Positions 1 to 6,305 of a DNA stretch of 10,711 bases are shown here, piece after piece; within the stretch, counting starts at the first letter, position 1; every line of letters begins with the position of its first letter. The stretch is from the NCBI GenBank assembly GCA_913060595.1, contig CAJXSA010000112.1:1-10711 (forward strand), written 5' to 3'. The notes under the pieces were generated by a model, which was not told where the DNA came from, did no database searches, and saw only the letters and a list, made by a program, of their open reading frames with translations. This DNA comes from an uncultured Ignavibacteria bacterium. Its GTDB lineage: Bacteria; Bacteroidota; Ignavibacteria; SZUA-365. Made by a program: the position numbers and the translations under genes.

Positions 1-947
1 CGGCTTCGGCCAACACGCTGGCGAAACTCGCCCACGGCTTCGCCGACAATGCACTCACCTCGCTCGCCCTGGCCGTCCGCTGTCCGATGCTCGTCGCTCC
101 CGCGATGGATACGGACATGTACGTGCATACGGCGACACAGGAGAATATCGATATCCTGCGGAGGCGGGGTGTCGGCATCGTCGAACCCGAAAGCGGCGAA
201 CTGGCCAGCGGACTCGTCGGACCGGGGCGTCTGCCCGATACCCCGGTGCTCGTGGCCGCCGCGGAAGCGCTGCTGGCCTCCCCGCAGGACCTCGACGGCA
301 GGAAGGTGCTCGTCACCGCCGGTCCCACGCGCGAGCCCCTCGATCCCGTCCGCTACATCGGAAACCGCAGTTCTGGCAAAATGGGATTCGCTGTCGCGGA
401 AGCGGCGGCCCGACGCGGCGCGGACGTCACCCTCGTCGCGGGTCCCGTCACGCTCGATACGCCCGCGGGCGTGACGCGAGTGGACGTCGAAACGGCCGCA
501 GAGATGTTCGACGCCGTCGCGAAGCGGAAGGCGGACTGGGACATCGCCGTTCTGACCGCCGCAGTGGCAGATTACACCGTCGCCGTACCCGCTGAAGAAA
601 AGATCAAGAAGGATCCCTCGAACGCAGAGGGACTCGCTCTCTCGCTCGTGCGCACGCGTGACATCCTCGCGACCCTGGGACGTGAACGCGATGGGGGCGT
701 GCTCATCGGTTTTGCGCTCGAGACGGAGAATGAACATGCGAATGCGGCCCGCAAGCTGCGTGAAAAAAACGCGGACATGATCGTGCTCAACAACCCCCGC
801 GTCGAAGGTGCCGGCTTCGGCAGCGACACCAACGTCGCAACGCTGCTGTTCTCCGACGGAAGGGAAGAGCGCCTTGATCTGATGTCCAAGCACGCGCTCG
901 CCGATACCATACTCGATCACGCCGCGTCGCTGCATCGCACATCCTGA
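1..947 (+). CDS. coaBC: Bifunctional phosphopantothenoylcysteine decarboxylase / phosphopantothenate-cysteine ligase (CoaBC, Dfp), 5' truncated by the window
   Basis: The frame is open from the window edge; the first whole codon is at 3 and 314 residues are visible, so roughly the first 100 (early flavoprotein domain) are missing. CoaB joins cysteine to 4'-phosphopantothenate using CTP, and the FMN-dependent CoaC domain decarboxylates the product, two cytosolic steps toward coenzyme A. Visible CoaC motifs are ASANTLAKLAHG at the start, APAMDTDMY near residue 33 and ELASGLVGPGRL near residue 67. The CoaB domain follows, with VTAGPTREPLDPVR, NRSSGKMG, AAVADY, KIKK, GFALETE and IVLNNP, all hallmarks of the ligase. 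In CoaC the usual PAMN reads PAMD, and the serine of ASG stands where E. coli Dfp has its catalytic cysteine (ACG); I recall both variants from other Bacteroidota. The next gene begins 87 bases downstream. Confidence 0.96.
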   Translation, partial: ASANTLAKLAHGFADNALTSLALAVRCPMLVAPAMDTDMYVHTATQENIDILRRRGVGIVEPESGELASGLVGPGRLPDTPVLVAAAEALLASPQDLDGRKVLVTAGPTREPLDPVRYIGNRSSGKMGFAVAEAAARRGADVTLVAGPVTLDTPAGVTRVDVETAAEMFDAVAKRKADWDIAVLTAAVADYTVAVPAEEKIKKDPSNAEGLALSLVRTRDILATLGRERDGGVLIGFALETENEHANAARKLREKNADMIVLNNPRVEGAGFGSDTNVATLLFSDGREERLDLMSKHALADTILDHAASLHRTS

Positions 948-978
948 TCCTGTATCCCGGGATGCGCAGACGTCTCCG

Positions 979-1007
979 TTGAACTTCTGTCCTCCCTGTC
1001 GTAATTT
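979..1007 (+). promoter_or_regulatory. Weak candidate promoter ahead of the uracil-DNA glycosylase gene
   Basis: TTGAAC (979-984) and TAATTT (1002-1007) are separated by 17 bases, in the only sizeable gap (948-1034) of the coaBC-dnaB stretch. A start of transcription near 1013 would leave a leader of about 20 bases before the GTG at 1035. Read as the Bacteroidota type (TTG near -33, TAnnTTTG near -7), the second box TAATTTCT matches only in part. Neither reading is strong, and read-through from coaBC is equally possible. Confidence 0.25.
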
Positions 1008-1034
1008 CTACGTCCGAACCAACACCGCAAGACC

Positions 1035-1763
1035 GTGTCAGATATTTCCCGCTACCTGCGCCAGCAAAAAGAACGTTTCGGGGAGACGCTGTACCTCGAG
1101 GAGCAGATCCTCCGCGAGGCAGAGCTCGCCGCGGCCGGTCTGGCAGAAGAAGGAGGAACCGTGACGGAGGCCTGGAATACCGCTCGTACGCTCGCCCAGC
1201 TCGATGAATTGATATGCAACTGCACGAAGTGTGCGCTGGGTGAAACGCGCAATCGTTTCGTGTTCGGCGTGGGGAACCCGAACGCCGATGTGGTGCTCGT
1301 CGGTGAAGCGCCCGGGGCGGAAGAGGACAAAACGGGGGAACCCTTCGTCGGACGGGCGGGAAAGCTGCTCGACAAAATTCTCGAAGCGGTGGATTTCAAG
1401 CGGGAGGATGTCTTCATCTGCAACATCCTCAAGTGCCGTCCGCCGAACAACCGTGATCCGTTGCCCGCGGAAGTCGAGCAATGCGAACCCTACTTGCACA
1501 AACAGCTCGCTCTGCTGCAGCCCAAGGTCATGCTGGCGCTCGGACGCATCGCGGCGCAGACGCTGCTGCGGAGCAAGGACTCGCTGACCAGGCTGCGCGC
1601 GGAGACGCACACGTATCAGGGCATTCCCCTCATCGTCACCTATCACCCGGCGGCGCTGCTGCGCAATCCCAACTGGAAGCGTCCCACCTGGGAAGACGTG
1701 CAGAAATTCCGGGCACTCTACGACGAGCGCATGGCCGCCGCCGCGAAGGGAGCACAGGCATGA
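1035..1763 (+). CDS. Type-4 (Fe-S) uracil-DNA glycosylase
   Basis: Removes uracil from DNA, the first step of base excision repair after cytosine deamination. The 242-residue product shows family-4 motifs: GEAPGAEEDKTGEPFVGRAG (residues 90-109; the GEAPG active-site loop and FVGRAG), CNILKCRPPNNRDP (129-142) and TYHPAALLRN (202-211). Four cysteines fit the 4Fe-4S ligands of the family: Cys63 and Cys66 (CTKC), Cys134 and Cys150. The start is uncertain. GTG at 1035 has no clear ribosome-binding site but includes RYLRQQKERFGETLYLE, which I believe is shared with relatives. An in-frame GTG at 1161 (residue 43) follows a perfect AGGAGG and would give a 200-residue protein, close to the roughly 190 residues of the Thermotoga enzyme. 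The stop overlaps the dnaB start as ATGA, implying translational coupling. Confidence 0.94.
   Translation: MSDISRYLRQQKERFGETLYLEEQILREAELAAAGLAEEGGTVTEAWNTARTLAQLDELICNCTKCALGETRNRFVFGVGNPNADVVLVGEAPGAEEDKTGEPFVGRAGKLLDKILEAVDFKREDVFICNILKCRPPNNRDPLPAEVEQCEPYLHKQLALLQPKVMLALGRIAAQTLLRSKDSLTRLRAETHTYQGIPLIVTYHPAALLRNPNWKRPTWEDVQKFRALYDERMAAAAKGAQA
1151..1163 (+). promoter_or_regulatory. Strong Shine-Dalgarno and possible internal GTG start inside the uracil-DNA glycosylase gene
   Basis: AGGAGG (1151-1156), four bases, then GTG (1161-1163) in frame with the glycosylase. It is the best ribosome-binding site I see in the window and precedes the first conserved cysteine pair, so all catalytic and Fe-S motifs would remain in the shorter product. 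It may be the real start, a second start, or chance: AGGAGG here also encodes part of an EEGG peptide. Confidence 0.35.
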
Positions 1764-3259
1764 GCGACATCCCTCCGCCGCAGGAACCGCATATGAGCAG
1801 CTTCGACGCGCCGCCTGCGCCCGACGAAGGCCGCAGCGCTGCGCGTGGCGGCGCAGCGCCGGAGCGAAGGGAGCAGCGCGAGAGCGGGAGCAATGCCGGA
1901 CGCGTGCCGCCGCAGGCGGTGGACGTGGAGATGGCCGTTCTGGGCGCCATGCTCCTGCAGCCCGAGGCGACTGTATCCAATGTCCTCTCGCTTCTCGAGC
2001 GCGATGCGTTCTACAAGGACGCCCATCGAACAATTTTCGACGCGATCACGCGCCTCTTCCAGAAGCAGGAGCCCATCGACCTCATCACGGTCGGCGAGGA
2101 TCTGCGCCGCGCCGACATGCTCGAGTCCGTGGGTGGCATGTATTATCTCACGGAACTGACAAACGAAGTCATTTCCCCGGCGCATGTCGAGCATCACTGC
2201 CGCATCGTGCTCGAGAAAGCCATCAAGCGCAACCTGATCGAGATCAACACCGGCATTGTGACAGACTGCTATCTCGACAGCAGCGACGCGTTCGAGCTGA
2301 TCGATGCCGCGGAAGAAAAGATTTTCAAGCTCTCCGAGAAGCATATCAAACAGAGCTTCACGCAGGTGAGCAGCATCATCAAGCCGCTGCTGAAGCGCAT
2401 TTACGAGATCTCGCAGCAGCATACCGGTGTGACCGGAATTCCCTCGGGGTACGGTATGCTGGACGACAAAACCGGCGGCTGGCAGCCGACGGACCTGATA
2501 ATTCTCGCAGCGCGTCCCTCAATGGGAAAAACCGCCCTGGCCCTGTCGATGGCGCGCAACGCCGCGATCGACTACAACCTGCCGGTCGGCATCTTCAGCC
2601 TCGAGATGGCAAGCGATCAGCTGGCCCTTCGCCTGCTCTGCGCCGAAGGCCGCGTCAACATGCAGCTGGTGCGCACCGGGCGCATCAGGGAGCAGGACCA
2701 CCACCGTCTCGCCAAATACGTCGGCAAGCTCGAACGCGCAAACATCTTCATCGACGACACGCCGGGCATATCCATTCTCGAACTGCGCGCCAAGGCGCGT
2801 CGCATGGTGCATGAGCACGGCGTCCGCCTCATCATGATCGACTACCTGCAGCTGATGTCCGCGCCCATGGTGCGCGAAAGCCGTGAACGCGAGATCGCGT
2901 CCATCAGCCGCTCGCTGAAAGGACTGGCAAAGGATTTGAACATACCGGTGATCGCCCTTTCGCAGCTCAACCGCAGCGTCGAGCAGCGCACGGGCGGCAA
3001 ACCGATGCTGGCCGACCTGCGCGAGTCCGGATCCATCGAGCAGGATGCCGACGTCGTCATGTTCATTCACCGCAACAAGGATCAGGACGTGCCGCCTGAA
3101 GACCAGGGCAAGGCGTCGGTTATCATCGCCAAGCAGCGAAACGGTGAAATCGGGGAAATTGAACTGGCGTGGATTTCCGAGTACGCACGTTTCGAGAACC
3201 TTGAAACGCGCATCCCGCATGACGCACTGCCCCCGCCCGAGGAGGAAGTGAAGTTCTGA
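1760..3259 (+). CDS. dnaB: Replicative DNA helicase DnaB
   Basis: Hexameric RecA-fold helicase that unwinds DNA 5'-3' ahead of the replication fork and recruits primase. The 499-residue product has a proline-, arginine- and glutamate-rich, probably disordered tail (1-47), the N-terminal DnaB domain from RVPPQAVDVEMAVLGAMLL (48-66), and the ATPase domain: Walker A ARPSMGKTAL (Gly256-Lys257-Thr258), Walker B LIMIDYLQLM (Asp361), LSQLNRSVEQR, DLRESGSIEQDADVVMF and KQRNGEIGEIEL. No intein interrupts the ATPase domain, a common insertion site in this family. The ATG at 1760 overlaps the glycosylase stop and lies after GGGAG. An in-frame ATG at 1793 after AGGAA would drop 11 residues and is a reasonable alternative; the frame is open further upstream, but that part lies inside the glycosylase gene. 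Tying a repair glycosylase to the replicative helicase would supply both during replication. Confidence 0.97.
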   Translation: MSDIPPPQEPHMSSFDAPPAPDEGRSAARGGAAPERREQRESGSNAGRVPPQAVDVEMAVLGAMLLQPEATVSNVLSLLERDAFYKDAHRTIFDAITRLFQKQEPIDLITVGEDLRRADMLESVGGMYYLTELTNEVISPAHVEHHCRIVLEKAIKRNLIEINTGIVTDCYLDSSDAFELIDAAEEKIFKLSEKHIKQSFTQVSSIIKPLLKRIYEISQQHTGVTGIPSGYGMLDDKTGGWQPTDLIILAARPSMGKTALALSMARNAAIDYNLPVGIFSLEMASDQLALRLLCAEGRVNMQLVRTGRIREQDHHRLAKYVGKLERANIFIDDTPGISILELRAKARRMVHEHGVRLIMIDYLQLMSAPMVRESREREIASISRSLKGLAKDLNIPVIALSQLNRSVEQRTGGKPMLADLRESGSIEQDADVVMFIHRNKDQDVPPEDQGKASVIIAKQRNGEIGEIELAWISEYARFENLETRIPHDALPPPEEEVKF

Positions 3260-3361
3260 CAGATTGAACCCTGCGCGGAAGGGGATAGACGGATTTTGTC
3301 CTTGTCCGCTGCAATAAATGATGCCATGTTGACGCAAAACACCATGACAGGCAGATTATCC

Positions 3362-4276
3362 ATGCGTATGTTTTTCCTCATCATTGTTCTCATCGCGGGT
3401 ACGCTGCAGGCGCAGCAGCCCGTGCAGGAAGCCTCCGTGGCCGCACCGCAGGAGGGTGCGCCCGTATCCGTCGTTCTCGAGATGAAGGGCTACGGCACGG
3501 GACGCGCCCTGCAGGAAACACCGCCGGCATGGGCGCCGCATTTCGCGATGCCGCCCGTGGATCCCGTGTACAGCAAGAAGTCTCCCTTTCTCGCCGGGCT
3601 TTTTTCGCTTGTGATTCCCGGCAGCGGCGAACTGTACGCGGGCAGCTACTGGCTTGCAGGCATATTCGCGGCAGTTGAAGGCGCGCTCTGGTATTACAAC
3701 ATCGATCAGAACAATCGGGGCGATGATCAGACGTCCGTGTATGAGGCCTATGCCGATGAGCACTGGAACGTGGTCAAGTATGCCCGGTGGCTCAACGACA
3801 ACGCGAAAGATTTCGAAGGCGGGGAGAACGCGGTGCATATCACCATCAATCCCGACGAGACACTGCCGCCCTGGGAACGTGTGGACTGGGACGCCATGCA
3901 CACCACTGAATTGGCCATTCCCGTGTTCTCTCACAAGCTGCCTCCGTACGGGGACCAGCAGTACTACGAACTGATCGGCAAGTACAACCAGTATTCCTAC
4001 GGCTGGGACGACAAGAACGCCGGGAATTACTGGGACGCGTCGGCCAACTTCCTGTATTATTCCGGACTGCGCGGCGAAGCGAACGACTTCTACAACACGG
4101 CCGATACCATTCTCAACCTGATCATTCTCAACCACGTGCTCAGCGCCATCGACGCGGCCTGGGCGGCAGCGCGCTTCAACGAATTCGTGGATCTGTACGC
4201 CCGCGCGCAGCTGCTGCGTCTGCCCGGCGGGCAGGCGGAACTGCAGACCACCGCGCAGTTTTCCGTGCGTTTCTGA
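3362..4276 (+). CDS. Exported protein of unknown function, DUF5683-like hydrophobic motif
   Basis: I do not recognise a defined function. From ATG 3362 the product has 304 residues and starts with a clear signal peptide (MRMFFLIIVLIAGTLQA, cleavage likely before QQ). A proline-rich stretch (about 20-70) leads to a hydrophobic segment, residues 74-112, containing LVIPGSGELYAGSYWLAG, which resembles the PGxGxxYxG signature of small Bacteroidota envelope proteins grouped as DUF5683. A middle region rich in Tyr, Trp and Asp (120-235) follows, then a second hydrophobic helix NLIILNHVLSAIDAAWAAA (252-270), and the chain ends SVRF. The frame extends back to 3296, but only the 3362 (or 3368) ATG places the signal peptide at the N-terminus. 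The next gene, an Omp85 protein, starts 11 bases after the stop, so the two probably form an operon and act at the cell envelope. Confidence 0.8.
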   Translation: MRMFFLIIVLIAGTLQAQQPVQEASVAAPQEGAPVSVVLEMKGYGTGRALQETPPAWAPHFAMPPVDPVYSKKSPFLAGLFSLVIPGSGELYAGSYWLAGIFAAVEGALWYYNIDQNNRGDDQTSVYEAYADEHWNVVKYARWLNDNAKDFEGGENAVHITINPDETLPPWERVDWDAMHTTELAIPVFSHKLPPYGDQQYYELIGKYNQYSYGWDDKNAGNYWDASANFLYYSGLRGEANDFYNTADTILNLIILNHVLSAIDAAWAAARFNEFVDLYARAQLLRLPGGQAELQTTAQFSVRF

Positions 4277-4287
4277 AAGGGCGCCGG

Positions 4288-5703
4288 GTGAAACAGCGTT
4301 TCTTCTTTCTCGTTTTCATGGTCACCGGTCTGATCCTCCCAGGTCAGGACGTTCTGCTGTTAGGGCAGCAGGTGGATTCGCTTGCGTCAACCCCTGACAG
4401 CATGCCGGTGCCGCGTTCGGTTCCCCTTGCGGGAACGGGCACGCTCGTGACGGATGGGGACTCTCTCGCGCCGCCGGCGGCACCGGTCATCGCAGGTTTC
4501 GCAGTGCTCGGCAATCGCGTCACGCAGCCGGAAACGATACTGCGCGAGGTGACGCTTCACGTCGGCGACACCATCAACCTCGAAGAAATTGAGTTCGCCA
4601 AATCCCGGATATACAGTCTCGGACTGTTCAACCGCGTGGAAATCACCTGGCCACCGATGGACAGCACCATTCTGCTCATCGAAGTGGACGAGCGCTGGTA
4701 TCTGTACCCGGTGCCCATGTTCGGCATCGTCGACCGCAACTGGGACCACTGGTACTACGGCATCGGCGTCAAGCATGAAAATTTCCGCGGCCGCAATGAG
4801 AAGATCTTCGCCGGCTTCGTGCTCGGCTACAATCCGTGGGTGTCCCTGAGCTACTCCAATCCCTGGATTTTCGGTGACGACCAGCTGTTCACACAGACCG
4901 GCTTCGCCTGGTCCCGCGTGGAAAACAAGAGCATGCAGTCGCGGGGCGAAGGACCGAATTTCGACGAGATACACTACTCCGTCTCGCAGATGCTTGGCAA
5001 GCGGCTCGATCCCTTTCGCAGCGTCTGGCTGTACGGCGCGTACAATTACCTCGAGGTATCGGAGAACCGCACCGGCCGCACCATCAACGACATGGGCATC
5101 GACCGCTACCTGACGGTCGGCTTCGGCGCCAGCCACGACACGCGCAATCTTGCGGAATACCCGACCAGCGGCATTTACGGATCAATCTATGTCGCCAAAA
5201 AGGGATTCGGCATCGGCGCGGTGGACATGATGTCCTACCATGCCGACGTACGCGTGTACAAGCCTCTCTACAAGGATCTCTCCCTCGCGCTGCGCGCCTT
5301 CACGCGGCTGAGCAGCGGTCCTGCCATCCCGAATTACGAGCATCACTTTTTCGGTTTCTCCGAGCGCATTCGCGGACATTTTTTCGAAGAGTTGGAAGGG
5401 GAAAATGCGGGCGGCGCATTCATCGAGCTGCGCATCCCGATCGTGCCGCGTTTGTACGTGACCGTCCCGGAAGTTCCCATCCGGCAGTTCGCCACATGGA
5501 AGCTCGGACTGTACGCGGCGATCTTCGGCGATATCGGCACGGTCTGGGACAAAGACGAACGCCCGGAATTCGCGGACATGCCCCGCGGGTACGGCGCAGG
5601 CCTCCACTTCCTCCTGCCCTACGGCATCGTCCTTCGCATCGACCGCGCCTGGAACGAATCCCGTCGCGGGGAATGGATCATCGATGTGGGGGTGGCGTTT
5701 TAA
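4288..5703 (+). CDS. Short BamA/TamA-like (Omp85) outer-membrane protein with one POTRA domain
   Basis: Predicted 16-stranded outer-membrane barrel protein. The 471-residue product starts at GTG 4288 after GAAAGGG, with a hydrophobic signal sequence (about 1-20). A low-complexity linker (20-65) precedes one POTRA domain (67-135): IAGFAVLGNRVTQPETILREV, then RIYSLGLFNRVEIT, the typical end of the fold. The rest (140-471) is barrel, with FGFSERIRGH (355-364) matching the conserved loop-6 (V/I)RG(Y/F) motif, FGDIGTVW (413-420) and a terminal phenylalanine as expected of a beta-signal. BamA normally has about five POTRAs and exceeds 700 residues, so this is not the main assembly factor. It may assemble, secrete or anchor a specific partner, perhaps the product of the gene just upstream. 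Its substrate cannot be read from sequence. Confidence 0.9.
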   Translation: MKQRFFFLVFMVTGLILPGQDVLLLGQQVDSLASTPDSMPVPRSVPLAGTGTLVTDGDSLAPPAAPVIAGFAVLGNRVTQPETILREVTLHVGDTINLEEIEFAKSRIYSLGLFNRVEITWPPMDSTILLIEVDERWYLYPVPMFGIVDRNWDHWYYGIGVKHENFRGRNEKIFAGFVLGYNPWVSLSYSNPWIFGDDQLFTQTGFAWSRVENKSMQSRGEGPNFDEIHYSVSQMLGKRLDPFRSVWLYGAYNYLEVSENRTGRTINDMGIDRYLTVGFGASHDTRNLAEYPTSGIYGSIYVAKKGFGIGAVDMMSYHADVRVYKPLYKDLSLALRAFTRLSSGPAIPNYEHHFFGFSERIRGHFFEELEGENAGGAFIELRIPIVPRLYVTVPEVPIRQFATWKLGLYAAIFGDIGTVWDKDERPEFADMPRGYGAGLHFLLPYGIVLRIDRAWNESRRGEWIIDVGVAF

Positions 5704-5737
5704 TCACATCCAGGGTGTGCGTACTTCCTGGAGGGGG

Positions 5738-5775
5738 ATATGGAAAAATGGGAAAAATGGAATGATGGAAATATG
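5738..5775 (+). repeat. Left arm of imperfect inverted repeat flanking the S23 gene
   Basis: A purine-rich run built from words like ATGGAAAA, ATGGGAAAA and ATGGAATG. Its core GGAATGATGGAAA (5759-5771) is the exact reverse complement of TTTCCATCATTCC at 6222-6234 on the far side of the S23 gene. Alignment extends over the whole arm, from ATATG at the outer end, with about 32 of 38 positions agreeing if two single-base gaps are allowed. Confidence 0.75.
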
Positions 5776-5799
5776 CGTGTTGCGGTGCCGCTGAACACG
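5776..5799 (+). other. Leader hairpin upstream of the S23 gene
   Basis: CGTGTT (5776-5781) pairs with AACACG (5794-5799), and GCG (5782-5784) with CGC (5789-5791), leaving a two-base TG bulge and a four-base loop. It starts right after the left repeat arm. There is no T-run after it, so it is not a standard terminator. Confidence 0.35.
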
Positions 5800-5808
5800 G
5801 CGAAGAAG

Positions 5809-5839
5809 CATTCTATGTGACATACATGGGAGAATGTCA
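5809..5839 (+). promoter_or_regulatory. Two alternative hairpins around the S23 ribosome-binding site
   Basis: The ribosome-binding site GGGAGA (5828-5833) lies five bases before the ATG at 5839. Hairpin A: CATTCT (5809-5814) pairs with AGAATG (5831-5836) and ATGT (5815-5818) with ACAT (5824-5827), with GGG bulged and a five-base loop; this buries half the site. Hairpin B: TGACAT (5818-5823) pairs with ATGTCA (5834-5839), putting GGGAGA in the loop and the A of the start codon in the stem. A and B share bases and cannot form together. The pairing is directly visible; a regulatory role is inference. Confidence 0.4.
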
Positions 5840-6207
5840 TGCTGTACATCACTTTCGAGGAACTGCCCGTTTGGAAAGAAGCGGATACATTGCTCGAGGC
5901 GTTGCGTCCGCTGATTGACGCAGCCCGGCATCGCAGGGACTACCGCTTTGCTGAGCAGCTCCGTGGGGCTTCACTTTCAATAATGAACAACATCGCAGAA
6001 GGATTCGAACGGAAATCCATGAAAGAGTTTGTCCATCACCTGAGCATTGCAAAGGGCTCCGCGGGAGAAGTGCGGTCAATGCTCCATGTCGCTCGCCGCG
6101 AAAAACAGCTCCCGGAGGAGGAAATCGAATTGCTGATCAATGCCACTCAGGATGTCAGCAGGCAGCTCAGTCAGTTCATGAAGTATCTTCAACGTCGTTT
6201 TGGCTGA
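5839..6207 (+). CDS. S23-type four-helix-bundle protein
   Basis: The 122-residue product belongs to the four-helix-bundle family (TIGR02436/S23) named for an open reading frame in 23S rRNA intervening sequences; Avd of diversity-generating retroelements has the same fold. Family marks are FEELPVWKEA (6-15), the charged stretch before SLSIMNNIAEGFERKS (45-60, the signature NIAEGFER) and EFVHHLSIAKGSAGEVRSML (63-82). Length is typical. Structures of relatives form pentameric barrels with a basic surface and are thought to bind nucleic acid, but the free-standing genes have no established role. The start is supported by GGGAGA at 5828-5833. It stands alone between the Omp85 gene (135 bases upstream) and rsmE (98 bases downstream), has lower GC than both, and is flanked by inverted repeats, which suggests later arrival. 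Confidence 0.93.
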   Translation: MLYITFEELPVWKEADTLLEALRPLIDAARHRRDYRFAEQLRGASLSIMNNIAEGFERKSMKEFVHHLSIAKGSAGEVRSMLHVARREKQLPEEEIELLINATQDVSRQLSQFMKYLQRRFG

Positions 6208-6216
6208 CCCGATGCC

Positions 6217-6253
6217 CCATCTTTCCATCATTCCTTCATTCCATCTTTCATAT
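6217..6253 (-). repeat. Right arm of imperfect inverted repeat flanking the S23 gene
   Basis: A pyrimidine-rich run of TTCCATC and ATTCCTTC words beginning nine bases after the S23 stop. TTTCCATCATTCC (6222-6234) is the exact reverse complement of 5759-5771, and read on the minus strand the arm begins ATATGAAAGATGGAATGA, tracking the outer end of the left arm. Confidence 0.75.
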
Positions 6254-6270
6254 ATTGCGATGCGCGCAAT
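6254..6270 (+). other. Small hairpin between the S23 region and rsmE
   Basis: ATTGCG (6254-6259) and CGCAAT (6265-6270) enclose a five-base loop, directly abutting the right repeat arm. Only scattered T residues follow at 6280-6290, so it is at best a weak terminator for the S23 gene. The rest of the gap up to 6305 is AT-rich without a promoter I can defend. Confidence 0.3.
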
Positions 6271-6305
6271 GCCGTACGAATTTTCATTTCTTATCAACCA
6301 ATCCC

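Larger units (their letters stand above)
5738..6253 (+). mobile_element. Possible S23 cassette: four-helix-bundle gene bounded by inverted repeats
   Basis: The S23 gene, its structured leader and little else lie between two inverted repeat arms of about 37 bases. The gene is near 52% GC by hand count, while neighbouring rsmE is near 65-70% in the part I counted. The family was first met as the reading frame of intervening sequences in 23S rRNA genes (Leptospira and others), which also have complementary ends. No transposase or clear target duplication is visible; both ends carry ATAT, itself palindromic. Mobility is inference, and the arms could simply be local repeats. Confidence 0.4.

Noticed and set aside
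1038..2033. Open frame of 331 codons on the minus strand
   Set aside because: It lies opposite the glycosylase and dnaB, both with clear family motifs; its translation is rich in Arg, Ala and Pro with no motif, as expected for an antisense frame in GC-rich DNA.
1760..3259. Intein in dnaB
   Set aside because: Walker A to the KQRNG motif runs continuously at normal spacing; the gene has ordinary DnaB length.
3329..3359. Promoter-like TTGACG with GATTAT ahead of the exported gene
   Set aside because: The spacing is 19 bases and transcription would start inside or after the chosen ATG at 3362, so it does not make sense unless the message is leaderless. The 3260-3361 gap shows no convincing terminator either.
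2519..5136. Long minus-strand frames opposite dnaB, the unknown exported gene and the Omp85 gene (2519-3337, 3356-4135, 4387-5136)
   Set aside because: All mirror well-supported plus-strand genes in the antisense third-position frame and show no recognisable domain or signal.
5710..5731. CCAGG and CCTGG inverted pair after the Omp85 stop, as a terminator
   Set aside because: Only five base pairs with a 12-base loop and no following T-run.
5839..6207. Diversity-generating retroelement suggested by the Avd-like fold of the S23 protein
   Set aside because: No reverse transcriptase, template repeat or variable target gene is visible; the NIAEGFER signature fits the free-standing S23 group.
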